Assembly (NCBI RefSeq): GCF_014201905.1
Contig: NZ_JACHFM010000002.1
Location: 434,001-498,000, forward strand
Direction: 5' to 3'
Source of the DNA: Amaricoccus macauensis
GTDB lineage: Bacteria; Pseudomonadota; Alphaproteobacteria; Rhodobacterales; Rhodobacteraceae
DNA length: 64,000 nucleotides
Positions within the stretch are counted from its first letter, which is position 1, and each line of letters begins with the position of its first letter. A program made the translations under genes and the position numbers. Below are positions 9,531 to 18,695 of this stretch, piece by piece. The notes beneath the pieces were generated by a model, which saw only the letters and a list, made by a program, of their open reading frames with translations, made no database searches and was not told where the DNA came from.

Positions 9531-10781
9531 TCACCGCTGCGGCGGCGGCTCGCTCCAGCCATCAGTGAGAGTGCCGAGAAAGGCGACCACGTCGTCGATC
9601 TCCGCGTCGCTGAGGGCCGGCTGGCCGCCGGGGCGTCCGCCAAACGGCGGGTCCATGTTGACGTTGCCCATATAGCGGGGCGGCAGGTCGTTGAACTTCA
9701 CCACGGTGCCGTCGGGAAGCGTCGGATACCAGCGGCCGGGGTCGGTGTCGCGGGTTGCGTAAAACGCGACCGCCTCACGCAGGTCGTGGAGGACGCCGTT
9801 GTGAAAGAAGACGCGGCGGGTCGCCACGTTGCGCAGGGTCGGCGTGCGGAAAAGGCCGCAATAGGCGGAAACATCGGAAAGATCGGTCCGCAACGGACCA
9901 CAGAGGCCGAGGTCATGCCATGCGGGATCGGCGTTGGCGGGGATCTCCGGGTTCATCGGCAGTCCGAGGGCGATCATGCCGTAGTCGGTGAACTGTGGCG
10001 GCGTGCCATCCAGTCCGGGGGTGCTGAAGTGGCAGGAGGCGCAATTGCCCTTGTCCTCGGCCTCGAAGAGCTTCAACCCGCGCTCCTCGGCGCCGCTGAG
10101 TGTCGCCTTGCCCGCCAGCCACGCATCGTACTTGCTGGTGTAGGGATAGAACGTGCGCCAGTCCTGTTCGTAGATCGCGAGCGCGTCGAGGATCGTGGCG
10201 AAGGCGCGGTCAGGATCGGCAGCGGCGCCGCCGCCACCCGCGGCGTCGATGTCCGGCCCGTAGCCGGCGGCGAGCGCCTCGGAAACCACCATTGCCGGGG
10301 ACGTGTTCGCCATCTCAAAATCCGAGAGCAGCGGAATGCGCGCCTGTTCCTTGCCGCGATCGACGCGTCCGTCCCACGTCAGGCCGCCGCTCGCGCCGTT
10401 GTCGACGCTTTCGTCCGCCTCTTCCTCGGATTCGAAAAAGTGCTCGGTGAAGGCGGGGACCGCCTGCAGATAGCGGATCGAGGGAACCGCTCGCAGGCCC
10501 GGGTGCCGCAGATCGCCGCCGGCGAGCTGGACCGCGAGCCCGTTCGGCGGGCCATGGGCGCGGGCGGGATCGTGACAGGTGGCGCAGGCGACCTTGCCCG
10601 AGGGCGAGAGTCGCGGATCGACGAAGAGCCGCGCGCCGAGGGCGGCCGCGAGGGCCACGTGGGCCCGCACTTCCTCCCGGCTTTGCGGTGCCGCGGCCGC
10701 GACGGAAGGCGGCGCGGCAATTAGTCCCACCGCCGCGAGAGCGCGCGCGACTTGCCGGACTCGGGAGGCGAGCCTAACCAA
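9531..10781 (-). CDS. Di-haem cytochrome c peroxidase / MauG-like protein
   Basis: A 416-residue exported protein with two c-type haem sites: CATCH in the N-terminal half and CASCH in the C-terminal half, the hallmark of bacterial di-haem peroxidases and MauG-like enzymes. Flanking features such as GKVACATCHDPARA, RGLKLFEAEDKGNCASC and FRTPTLRNVATR fit the family. I chose TTG at 10781 because it gives a compact signal peptide (VRLASRVRQVARALAAVGL then an Ala-rich cleavage region). An ATG at 10859 adds 26 unlikely residues and would overlap the divergent gene's own start codon. It likely acts in the periplasm and depends on cytochrome c maturation (ccmF, ccmH are nearby). Confidence 0.88.
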   Translation of the reverse strand: MVRLASRVRQVARALAAVGLIAAPPSVAAAAPQSREEVRAHVALAAALGARLFVDPRLSPSGKVACATCHDPARAHGPPNGLAVQLAGGDLRHPGLRAVPSIRYLQAVPAFTEHFFESEEEADESVDNGASGGLTWDGRVDRGKEQARIPLLSDFEMANTSPAMVVSEALAAGYGPDIDAAGGGGAAADPDRAFATILDALAIYEQDWRTFYPYTSKYDAWLAGKATLSGAEERGLKLFEAEDKGNCASCHFSTPGLDGTPPQFTDYGMIALGLPMNPEIPANADPAWHDLGLCGPLRTDLSDVSAYCGLFRTPTLRNVATRRVFFHNGVLHDLREAVAFYATRDTDPGRWYPTLPDGTVVKFNDLPPRYMGNVNMDPPFGGRPGGQPALSDAEIDDVVAFLGTLTDGWSEPPPQR

Positions 10782-10857
10782 TCCGCATGCCGGCCGCAGC
10801 GGCTCGTCTGCGGGCGGCGAACGGAGAGAACGCCAGCCAGGATCGGAGGGTTGCAGC

Positions 10858-12408
10858 ATGTCATGCGTCCGTCTAGCCAAGCTCGGATCGATGACGATCG
10901 CCGCGTTGGCGGCAGGTAGCGCACTTGCCGGGGCCGCGCGCGCCGCGGATCGGGACATCGACAAGATCGACAACGTGGTGGTGATCTTTGCGGAAAACCG
11001 CTCGTTTGACAATCTCTACGGTCGGTTTCCCGGCGCCGATGGCATCGCGCAGGCGAGCGCGGAGAGCCTCGCGCAGAAGGACCGTGACGGCACGACGCTG
11101 AAGGAGCTGCCGCCGATCTGGGAAGGGCTGACGGCAAAGGGCGTGACGCCGCCGGTGACCCAGGCCGAGACCGAGCATCTGGCGAACGGCGTCTTCATGG
11201 TGGACGACCCGAAGGGATTCAATCTGCCGCTCTCGACCATCACCCATGATCTCTGGCACCGCTACTACCAGAACATGATGCAGATCGACGGCGGCAAGAA
11301 CGACATGTTCGTCGCCTGGGCGGACTCCGGCGCGATGCCCATGGGGATGTGGGACGGCTCGTCCACCGCCATGTGGAAGGTGGCGGAGAAATATACGCTC
11401 GCCGATCACTTCTTCATGGGCGGCTTCGGCGGCTCGTTCTTCAACCACCAGTGGCTGATCTGTGCCTGCGCGCCGCACTACGCCGACGCCGACACCAGCG
11501 CCGCGAAGCCCACGATTGCCGCGGTCGATCCCGACGGGGTGACGCTGACCGTCGCCGAGAACTCGCCGAAGTCGGCGATGGACGGCGAGCCGAAGTTCGT
11601 CGGCGACGGCAACCTCACACCGGATTTCTACGCGGTCAACACCATGCAGCCGCCATATCAGCCAAGCGCCAACGCGCCGGCAGAGGGTGGCGATCCGCGC
11701 TTTTCCGACCCGCTCAAGGCGACGACGCTGCCGCCGCAGACCGAGCCGACCATCGGTGATCTGCTGAGCCTGAAGGGGGTGGACTGGGCGTGGTACGGCG
11801 GCGCGTGGCAGTACGTGCTCGACAATGGCAACAACACGCCGGTGCCGACCTTCCAGTACCATCACCAGCCGTTCAACTACTATGCAAACTACGCGCCCGG
11901 CACGCCGGCGCGGGCGGCGCATCTGCGCGATGGCGGGCTCAACGGGGTGAACTTCCTGCAGGTGATCGACTCGGGCAAGCTGCCGGCGGTCGCGTTCTAC
12001 AAGCCGCAGGGCAACCTCAACCAGCATTCGGGCTACGCCGACATCAAGGTGGGCGACCAGCATATCGCCGACGTCGTGAGCCATCTCGAACAAAGCCCGC
12101 AGTGGGAGCACATGCTGGTGATCGTCACGTACGACGAGAACGGCGGCATCTGGGATCATGTGGCGCCGCCGAAGGGCGACCGCTGGGGCCCCGGCTCGCG
12201 GATCCCTGCGATCATCGTCTCGCCGTTCGCGAAGAAGGGCTTCGTCGATCACTCGAGTTACGACACCACCTCGATCCTGCGCTTCATCACCGAGCGCTTC
12301 CAGTTGCCCGAGTTGCGCGGCATCGTCGTGCGTGACCGCGCCGTCGCCGCGGCGGGCGAGCCGCCGCTCGGCGATCTGACCGGCGCGCTCGATTTCGGCA
12401 AGTCCTGA
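10858..12408 (+). CDS. Exported AcpA/phospholipase C-type phosphoesterase
   Basis: A 516-residue enzyme with a cleavable signal (MSCVRLAKLGSMTIAALAAG..ARA, about 28 residues). The phosphoesterase signature FAENRSFDNLYGRFPG lies near 43-58 and matches the PF04185 family of acid phosphatases AcpA and bacterial phospholipases C. The C-terminal YDENGGIWDHVAPP and IPAIIVSPFAKKGFVDH are also family typical. The start is well supported by GGAGG about 10 bp upstream. It diverges from the di-haem peroxidase with a 76-bp promoter space; this pairing recurs in proteobacteria. Precise substrate (phosphomonoester or phospholipid) cannot be read from sequence. Confidence 0.9.
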   Translation: MSCVRLAKLGSMTIAALAAGSALAGAARAADRDIDKIDNVVVIFAENRSFDNLYGRFPGADGIAQASAESLAQKDRDGTTLKELPPIWEGLTAKGVTPPVTQAETEHLANGVFMVDDPKGFNLPLSTITHDLWHRYYQNMMQIDGGKNDMFVAWADSGAMPMGMWDGSSTAMWKVAEKYTLADHFFMGGFGGSFFNHQWLICACAPHYADADTSAAKPTIAAVDPDGVTLTVAENSPKSAMDGEPKFVGDGNLTPDFYAVNTMQPPYQPSANAPAEGGDPRFSDPLKATTLPPQTEPTIGDLLSLKGVDWAWYGGAWQYVLDNGNNTPVPTFQYHHQPFNYYANYAPGTPARAAHLRDGGLNGVNFLQVIDSGKLPAVAFYKPQGNLNQHSGYADIKVGDQHIADVVSHLEQSPQWEHMLVIVTYDENGGIWDHVAPPKGDRWGPGSRIPAIIVSPFAKKGFVDHSSYDTTSILRFITERFQLPELRGIVVRDRAVAAAGEPPLGDLTGALDFGKS

Positions 12409-12415
12409 CGCCTGC

Positions 12416-12441
12416 GGAGCCGGCTCCCCGTGCCTGCGGGG
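12416..12441 (+). terminator. Possible terminator hairpins after the phosphoesterase
   Basis: GGAGCCGGCTCC (12416-12427) is a perfect palindrome, and CCCCG/CGGGG arms around TGCCTG (12426-12441) overlap it. There is no T tract, so this is a weak call. Confidence 0.3.
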
Positions 12442-12500
12442 ATGGTCCGATCGTCGCACTCACGGCGTTGCAAATTGCACCCGGGCGATTTTCGGACCAT
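12442..12500. repeat. 9-bp inverted repeat with 41-bp spacer upstream of ccmF
   Basis: ATGGTCCGA at 12442-12450 is exactly complementary in reverse to TCGGACCAT at 12492-12500. The spacer includes TTGCAAATTGCA. It lies 29 bp before the ccmF GTG, so it could fold in the leader or act as a regulatory site. Confidence 0.5.
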
Positions 12501-12529
12501 AGTTCCGCCGCGCAGCGTCTGGAGGGCTC

Positions 12530-14509
12530 GTGACCGTAGAACTCGGGCATCTTGCCCTGATCCTCGCCTTTCTCGTGGCCATCGTGCAGATGATCGTGCC
12601 GATGGTCGGTGCCGACCGTGGCTGGTCGGACTGGATGCGCGTCGCCGTACCGGCGGCGACCGTGCAGTTCATCCTGACGCTTGTGGCATTCCTCGTGCTC
12701 ATGACCGCGTTCGCCACATCGGACTTCTCGGTCAAGCTGGTCGCTGAGAACTCGAACTCCGCGCAACCGCTGATCTATCGCCTGAGCGGCACGTGGGGGA
12801 ACCACGAGGGGTCGATGATCCTCTGGATGCTGATCCTGACGCTCTTCGGCGCCATGGTGGCGTGGTGGGGCGAGAACCTGCCGCCGACGCTCAAGGCGCG
12901 GGTGCTCTCGGTGCAGGCGACGATCGCGGTCGCCTTCTTCGGCTTCATCCTGCTCACCTCGAACCCGTTCGTGCGGCTCGACAATCCGCCCTGGGACGGA
13001 CAGGAGCTGAACCCGCTCCTGCAGGATCCCGGGCTCGCGTTCCACCCGCCGTTCCTCTACCTCGGCTATGTCGGCCTTTCGATGGCCTACTCGTTTGCCA
13101 TCGCCGCGCTCATCGAGGGCCGGGTCGATGCGTCCTGGGCGCGCTGGGTGCGGCCGTGGACGCTGGTCGCGTGGGTGTTCCTGACGATCGGCATCGCCTT
13201 CGGCTCGATCTGGGCCTACTATGAACTCGGCTGGGGCGGCTGGTGGTTCTGGGATCCGGTCGAGAACGTGAGCTTCATGCCGTGGCTCATCTCCTGCGCG
13301 CTTCTGCATTCGGCGATCGTCGTCGAGAAGCGCGATACGCTGAAAAGCTGGACGATCCTGCTCGCGATCCTCGCATTCGCCTTCTCGCTGATCGGCGCGT
13401 TCATCGTGCGCTCGGGGATCCTGACGAGCGTGCATTCCTTTGCTAATGACCCGGAGCGGGGCATGTACCTGCTCCTGATCCTCGCGGCGTTCATCGGCGG
13501 GTCGCTGACGCTCTACGCCTGGCGGGCATCGGCGCTGCGCTCGGATTCGGTCTTCGGCATGGTGAGCCGCGAGAGCGGGCTGGTGATGAACAACCTGCTC
13601 CTCGTCACCGCGACCTTCGTGGTCTTCGTGGGCACGATCTGGCCGCTGGTCGCCGAGGTGGCGACGGGCCGTAAGGTGTCGGTCGGGCCGCCGTTCTTCG
13701 ACCTGGCGTTCTCGCCGTTCATGATCGCGATCGCCGTGATCCTGCCGGTCTTCGCGGTGCTGCCGTGGAAGCGGGGGAGCCTCGCCCGGTCGGTCGCGGA
13801 TCTGCGCGGTGCGCTGGTGCTCGCGGTCGTGCTCGGGGGCCTCGCCTGGACTTTCGAGACCGGGCGCTCATTGCTGGCGCCGGTCGGGATCGCGCTCGGG
13901 GTCTGGGTCGTGGCCGGTGCGATCGCCGAGATGCTGCGCCGGGCGCGGCTCGGCGAGGTTCCCATCAGCGAGACCTGGCGGCGGCTGCGCAACTTGCCAC
14001 GGGCCGACTGGGGCAAGGCGATCAGCCACTCGGGCTTCGGCGTGACGATCTTCGGAATTGCGGCGATCACCGCCTGGGCGGTCGAGGACATCCGCGCCGT
14101 CCAGCCGGGCGAGAGCTTCGACTTCGCCGGGAAGACCATCCGCTTCATCAGCGAAGAGCCGGTGCGCGGGCCGAACTACAGCGCCGAACGCGGGCTTGTC
14201 GAACTCGTGGAGAACGGCAAGGTCGTGGCGATCCTGCACCCGGAAAAGCGTGTCTATGACGTGCAGCGCATGGCGACGACCGAGGCGGCGATTGACCGGG
14301 GCATCACGCGGGACGTCTACGTGGCGCTCGGCGACCAGCAGGCGGACGGCTCCTGGGCGCTTCGGACCTACGTGAAGCCCTATGCGAACTGGATTTGGGG
14401 CGGCGCGATGCTGATGGCGCTGGGCGGGGTCGTCAGCCTCACCGACCGGCGCTATCGGGTCGGCGCGCCGGCTCGCAAGGCGCGGCCCGCGGCGGTGCCG
14501 GCGGAGTGA
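12530..14509 (+). CDS. ccmF: Cytochrome c haem lyase subunit CcmF
   Basis: A 659-residue polytopic inner-membrane protein of the System I cytochrome c maturation pathway. It takes haem from CcmE and, with CcmH, ligates it to apocytochrome CXXCH motifs. The diagnostic WWD domain is present (WGGWWFWDPVENVSFMPWL near residue 238), as is the early LIYRLSGTWGNHEGSMILW segment. GTG 12530 follows GGAGGG. It is followed after 2 bp by ccmH. ccmI, ccmE and ccmG, which usually surround it, are absent here. The product would serve proteins such as the di-haem peroxidase upstream. Confidence 0.97.
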   Translation: MTVELGHLALILAFLVAIVQMIVPMVGADRGWSDWMRVAVPAATVQFILTLVAFLVLMTAFATSDFSVKLVAENSNSAQPLIYRLSGTWGNHEGSMILWMLILTLFGAMVAWWGENLPPTLKARVLSVQATIAVAFFGFILLTSNPFVRLDNPPWDGQELNPLLQDPGLAFHPPFLYLGYVGLSMAYSFAIAALIEGRVDASWARWVRPWTLVAWVFLTIGIAFGSIWAYYELGWGGWWFWDPVENVSFMPWLISCALLHSAIVVEKRDTLKSWTILLAILAFAFSLIGAFIVRSGILTSVHSFANDPERGMYLLLILAAFIGGSLTLYAWRASALRSDSVFGMVSRESGLVMNNLLLVTATFVVFVGTIWPLVAEVATGRKVSVGPPFFDLAFSPFMIAIAVILPVFAVLPWKRGSLARSVADLRGALVLAVVLGGLAWTFETGRSLLAPVGIALGVWVVAGAIAEMLRRARLGEVPISETWRRLRNLPRADWGKAISHSGFGVTIFGIAAITAWAVEDIRAVQPGESFDFAGKTIRFISEEPVRGPNYSAERGLVELVENGKVVAILHPEKRVYDVQRMATTEAAIDRGITRDVYVALGDQQADGSWALRTYVKPYANWIWGGAMLMALGGVVSLTDRRYRVGAPARKARPAAVPAE

Positions 14510-14511
14510 AC

Positions 14512-15051
14512 ATGCGGATGATGACACTGCGCGGCGCGCCTGCTCGCCGCGACCTGGCTGGCCGTGGCCCTTCGCGGGCTGCCCTGGGACCGGGCCCGCT
14601 CCGCACCATGCTCCTCGCGCTTTTCCTGCTCGTTCCACTTGCGGCGCAGGCAATCCAGCCGGACGAGATCCTGCCGGATCCGGCCATGGAGGCGCGGGCG
14701 CGCTCGATCACCCGGGAGCTGCGCTGCGTCGTCTGCCAGTCGGAGTCGATTGACGAGTCGAATGCCGACATCGCCCGCGACCTGCGTCTCATGGTGCGCG
14801 AGCGGCTGGTGGCGGGCGACAGTGACGAGCAGGTGCTCGACTACGTGGTCGACCGTTACGGCGAGTTCGTGCTGTTCCGGCCGCCGTTCTGGCGCAACCC
14901 GACGCTCTGGCTCGCGGGTCCGGTGCTGTTCCTTGTCGGTGCCGGGCTCGCCTTCGGCTTCGTGCGGCGGCGGGCGAACGCTCCCGCACCGGTGCAACGC
15001 CCGCTCAGTCCCGAGGAGAAGGCGCGCGTTGAGGAGATCTCGCGCAGCTGA
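14512..15051 (+). CDS. ccmH: Cytochrome c maturation protein CcmH/CycL
   Basis: A 179-residue thiol-reductase component of System I. It has a signal or anchor helix, the redox motif LRCVVCQSESIDESNAD and a C-terminal membrane helix (about 122-144). The two cysteines reduce apocytochrome c for haem attachment by CcmF. ATG 14512 follows ccmF by 2 bp with GGAG just upstream. The ATG at 14608 would remove 32 Arg-rich residues and leave a cleaner signal peptide (MLLALFLLVPLAAQA), so the start is uncertain. The C-terminus lacks the TPR region of the fused CcmH/CcmI type. Confidence 0.94.
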   Translation: MRMMTLRGAPARRDLAGRGPSRAALGPGPLRTMLLALFLLVPLAAQAIQPDEILPDPAMEARARSITRELRCVVCQSESIDESNADIARDLRLMVRERLVAGDSDEQVLDYVVDRYGEFVLFRPPFWRNPTLWLAGPVLFLVGAGLAFGFVRRRANAPAPVQRPLSPEEKARVEEISRS

Positions 15052-15108
15052 AGAGGAGTTCCCGAGCGCCGCGCCGGCCGCTATCGTCGGCGCGACAGCG
15101 GGGGACGC

Positions 15109-15885
15109 ATGAGCTTCGAGACAATCCTATTCACCATCGCGGCGGATGTCGCCACCATCACCCTGAACCGGCCCGAGGTGCGCAACGGGCTCTCGTCGGT
15201 CATGCGCCGCGAGATCCGCGAGGCGGTCGCGGCGGCGCCGGGCGAAGCGCGCGTGCTGGTCCTGACCGGCGCCGGCAAGGCGTTCTGCTCCGGGCAGGAT
15301 CTCGGCGCGGCGGCAGATGTGGCCGCGCTCGATCTCGAAGCGACGCTGCGTGACGAATACGAGCCGATGCTTCGGGCGATCTATGATTGCCCGATCCCGA
15401 CGGTTGCGGCGGTGAATGGCGCTGCGGCGGGTGCCGGGGCCAATCTCGCGCTCGCCTGTGACGTGGTGATTGCGGCGCGTTCAGCGGTCTTCGTGCAGGC
15501 CTTCGCCCGGATCGGCCTCATTCCCGACGCGGGCGGCACATGGTGGCTGCCGCGACAGGTGGGCTTCGCCCGGGCCATGGGGGCTGCGCTCTTCGCCGAG
15601 CCGGTCAGCGCGGAGGAAGCCGCGCGCTGGGGCATGATCTGGTCGGCGGTGCCGGATGAGGACTTCGCCAGTGTGATCGCGGCGCGCTCCGCCGCGCTCG
15701 CGGCGGGCCCGACCGCCGCCTACACCCGCATCAAGCAGGCGCTTCGGGCAAGCCTTGGCAACGGCCTCTCCGAGCAACTGGCGCTGGAGGCGCAGCTTCA
15801 GGGCGAGGCGGGGCGGACGGAGGACTTCCCCGAGGGCGTGCGGGCGTTTCTTGAGAAGCGGCCTGCCCGTTACAGGGGACAGTGA
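15109..15885 (+). CDS. Enoyl-CoA hydratase/isomerase, PaaG-like
   Basis: A 258-residue crotonase-fold enzyme. The oxyanion-hole segments are GKAFCSGQDLG (about 56-66) and NGAAAGAGANLALACD (about 104-119). The stretch FARIGLIPDAGGTWWLPRQVG (starts about 132) strongly resembles PaaG, the ring-opening isomerase of phenylacetyl-CoA catabolism, and carries the Asp in PDAGG. No other paa genes are nearby, so a general enoyl-CoA role remains possible. ATG 15109 follows GCGGGGGACGC. The stop overlaps the glnE ATG (TGATG), suggesting coupling without an obvious metabolic link. Confidence 0.88.
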   Translation: MSFETILFTIAADVATITLNRPEVRNGLSSVMRREIREAVAAAPGEARVLVLTGAGKAFCSGQDLGAAADVAALDLEATLRDEYEPMLRAIYDCPIPTVAAVNGAAAGAGANLALACDVVIAARSAVFVQAFARIGLIPDAGGTWWLPRQVGFARAMGAALFAEPVSAEEAARWGMIWSAVPDEDFASVIAARSAALAAGPTAAYTRIKQALRASLGNGLSEQLALEAQLQGEAGRTEDFPEGVRAFLEKRPARYRGQ

Positions 15886-18695
15886 TGGAGAGCCTTGCGG
15901 CGCGGATCACGCGAGTCCCCCGGCCCTACGACGAGGCGGCCGGCGCGCGGGCGGCGGAGGACTTTGCCGACGTCGAGCCTGCGGTGCGCGAGTTGCTGGC
16001 GGGCACCGCCGGCTGCTCGGGGTTTCTCGCCGGGCTGATGGAGAAGGAAGCCGACTGGCTGCGTGACGCCATCGGACGCGCCCCGGAGGCGGTGCTGGCC
16101 GAGACGCTGGCGGCGGCGGATGTCGAGGGCGTCCCAGCTCTCGGGGTGGCGGTCCGCGTCGCGCGGCGGCGGGTGGCGCTTCTCGTGGCGCTCGCCGATC
16201 TCGGCGGCGTCTGGGGTCTCGCGGAGGTGACGGGGGCGCTCAGCGCGCTTGCCGACCGGGCGACCGGGCTCGGGCTCTCGGCGCTCGTGGCGGAGGAGGC
16301 GGCGCGCGGCAAACTGCCGGGCGTCACCGCGGACGAGATCGCCGAGGCGGGGGGCATGTTCGTGCTCGGCATGGGCAAGCTCGGGGCGCGTGAGCTGAAT
16401 TATTCCTCCGACATCGACCTCATCGTGCTCTTCGACGAGACCCGCCACGACCCGGACGACTACATGGACCTGCGCAAGGGGTTCATCCGGGTGACGCAGC
16501 GGCTGGTGAAGCTGCTCTCGGAGGTGACGGGCGAGGGCTATGTCTTTCGCACCGACCTGCGCCTCCGCCCCGATCCGTCGGTGACGCCGGTCTGCATCGC
16601 CAGTGACCCGGCCGAGCACTATTACGAGAGTGTCGGGCGGACCTGGGAACGGGCGGCCTACATCAAGGCCCGCGCGATCGCCGGGGATATCGCGGCGGGC
16701 GAGCGGTTTCTCGAACGGCTGACGCCCTTCGTCTGGCGGCGCCATCTCGACTTCGCCGCGATCGAGGACGCCCATGACATGCGGCTGCGCATCCGGGCGC
16801 ACAAGGGGCTTGGTGGCGCGCTGCAGGTTCCGGGCCACAACATCAAGCTCGGGCAGGGCGGGATCCGCGAGATCGAGTTCTTCACCCAGACCCGGCAGCT
16901 CATCGTCGGCGGCCGCGACCCGGGCCTGCGGCAGCGCGAGACGCTCGTGGCGCTCGACGCGCTCGCCGCGAAGGGCTGGGTCGATCGCGACGGCGCGGGC
17001 GTGCTCGCGGCGGCCTACGTCGCGCATCGCGAGGTCGAGCACCGCTTGCAGATGCTCGAGGATGCCCAGACCCAGACCCTCCCCGAGGCGCCGGAAGGCA
17101 TGGAGCGGCTCGCGGCATTCATGGGGATGGACCGGGACGCCTTCGAGCGTGACCTTTCCGAGCGGCTGGAAGCGGTGAAGTCTCTCACCGAGACGTTCTT
17201 TGACGCCGAGCGCCGACGGCCCGCAGCCGAGGCACCGGCGCCGGAGGAAATCTTTGCCGACGCCGAGGCCGCACTCGCAATCATCGCGGAGTGGCAGCGC
17301 CTGCCGGCGCTGCGGAGCGACCGGGCGCGCAGCATCTTCAAGCGCCTCGCGCCGGAGCTTCTCCTGCGCATGGCGGGCGCCGCGAGCCCGGACGCGGCCT
17401 TGCGATCGCTCGACCAGTTCCTGCGGCAGGTGCCGGCCGGTGTGCAGCTCTTCTCGCTCATGGAGGCGAATCCGCCGCTTCTCGACCTGCTTGTCGATGT
17501 CTGTGGCTCGGCGCCCGCGCTCGCGCAGTACCTCGGGGCGAACGTCGGCGTGCTCGACGCGGTGATCAGCGCCGACTTCTACCGTCCGCTGCCATCGGCC
17601 TCGGAAATGCGGATCGACCTCGCCGCCCAGCTCGCCGCTGCGGGAGACTACGAGGCGGCGCTGAACGCCGCGCGGGTCTGGATGAAGGAGCGGCATTTCC
17701 GCATCGGCGTCCTGATGCTGCGGCAGATCCTCGAGCCGGAGGAGGGGGCCGCGGTCTATTCCGCCGTCGCCGAGGCGGTGATCGGCGCGCTCTGGCCAGT
17801 GGTCGTCGCCGAGTTCGCCCGCAAGCACGGGCCGCCGCCCGGTGCCGGGGCGGTCGTCGTCGCCATGGGCAAGCTCGGCAGCCGGGAGATGACGGTGAGC
17901 TCGGACCTCGATCTCATCGTGATCTATGACGCGGAGGGGGAGGAGACCTCGGACGGGCCGCGGCCGCTCGCGACCACGGTCTATTTCTCCCGCCTGACCC
18001 AGGCGCTGATCTCGGCGTTGACCGCGCCGATGCCCGAAGGCCTGCTCTACAAGGTCGACATGCGGCTGCGCCCGTCGGGGCGCTCCGGGCCGCTCGCGAC
18101 GTCGCTCGCGGCGTTCCGGCGCTATCAGGCGGAGGACGCCTGGACGTGGGAGCACATGGCGCTCACCCGCGCCCGGGTGGTGGCAGGGCCCTCCGGGCTC
18201 GGGCAGGCGGCGACCGCGGCGATCCGCGAGGTGCTGGCCCGGGCGCACGACGAGGTGAAGGTGCTGGCCGATGCCGCCGACATGCGCCGGCGGCTCGCCG
18301 AGGCGCACGAGGGCGCGGCCTCGAACCCGTGGGAAGTGAAGCTCGGGCCGGGGCGGATGATGGACATCGAGCTTCTGGCGCAGGCCGGGGCGCTGATTGC
18401 CGACGTCGGCGCCATCCGCAGCCCCCGGCGGATGCTGGAGAAGCTCGGGAGCCGCGGCTGGATCGCGCGGGAGGACGCCACGGCGCTCGCCGACGCGCTC
18501 GGGCGGCTGGCGGGGCTCCAGCAGGTGATGCGGCTCGCCAGCGATCACACCATGGACCCGGCCGAGGGCGGCGAAGGGCTGGCGCGCCTCGTGCTGGCGG
18601 TGACCGAGGAACCGGACCTCGACGCGCTCCGCCAGAGGCTCGCGGAGGACGCCGGCCGCGCGTCCAGGGTGATTGCCGCAAGACTGGGGGTATGA
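15885..18695 (+). CDS. glnE: Bifunctional glutamine synthetase adenylyltransferase/adenylyl-removing enzyme
   Basis: A 936-residue protein with two nucleotidyltransferase modules. The N-terminal removase half has GMGKLGARELNYSSDIDLI near 161-180; the C-terminal transferase half has AMGKLGSREMTVSSDLDLI near 658-677. The two-half arrangement and length are standard for GlnE, which controls glutamine synthetase by reversible adenylylation under PII signalling. The Asp pair in each SDxDL motif binds metal. ATG 15885 sits in a TGATG overlap; GTG 15882 directly before it is an alternative. The stop overlaps the next ATG by 4 bp. Confidence 0.97.
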   Translation: MESLAARITRVPRPYDEAAGARAAEDFADVEPAVRELLAGTAGCSGFLAGLMEKEADWLRDAIGRAPEAVLAETLAAADVEGVPALGVAVRVARRRVALLVALADLGGVWGLAEVTGALSALADRATGLGLSALVAEEAARGKLPGVTADEIAEAGGMFVLGMGKLGARELNYSSDIDLIVLFDETRHDPDDYMDLRKGFIRVTQRLVKLLSEVTGEGYVFRTDLRLRPDPSVTPVCIASDPAEHYYESVGRTWERAAYIKARAIAGDIAAGERFLERLTPFVWRRHLDFAAIEDAHDMRLRIRAHKGLGGALQVPGHNIKLGQGGIREIEFFTQTRQLIVGGRDPGLRQRETLVALDALAAKGWVDRDGAGVLAAAYVAHREVEHRLQMLEDAQTQTLPEAPEGMERLAAFMGMDRDAFERDLSERLEAVKSLTETFFDAERRRPAAEAPAPEEIFADAEAALAIIAEWQRLPALRSDRARSIFKRLAPELLLRMAGAASPDAALRSLDQFLRQVPAGVQLFSLMEANPPLLDLLVDVCGSAPALAQYLGANVGVLDAVISADFYRPLPSASEMRIDLAAQLAAAGDYEAALNAARVWMKERHFRIGVLMLRQILEPEEGAAVYSAVAEAVIGALWPVVVAEFARKHGPPPGAGAVVVAMGKLGSREMTVSSDLDLIVIYDAEGEETSDGPRPLATTVYFSRLTQALISALTAPMPEGLLYKVDMRLRPSGRSGPLATSLAAFRRYQAEDAWTWEHMALTRARVVAGPSGLGQAATAAIREVLARAHDEVKVLADAADMRRRLAEAHEGAASNPWEVKLGPGRMMDIELLAQAGALIADVGAIRSPRRMLEKLGSRGWIAREDATALADALGRLAGLQQVMRLASDHTMDPAEGGEGLARLVLAVTEEPDLDALRQRLAEDAGRASRVIAARLGV

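Noticed and set aside
10782-10859. ATG at 10859 as the start of the di-haem peroxidase
   Set aside because: It would overlap the start codon of the divergent phosphoesterase and put 26 residues before a good signal peptide; TTG 10781 fits better.
15109-15885. Phenylacetate degradation operon around the PaaG-like gene
   Set aside because: No other paa gene is adjacent; the coupled neighbour is glnE, so a pathway claim is not supported.
15870-18548. Long minus-strand open frame opposite glnE
   Set aside because: It lies antisense to a complete, motif-verified glnE and has only low-complexity charged sequence.
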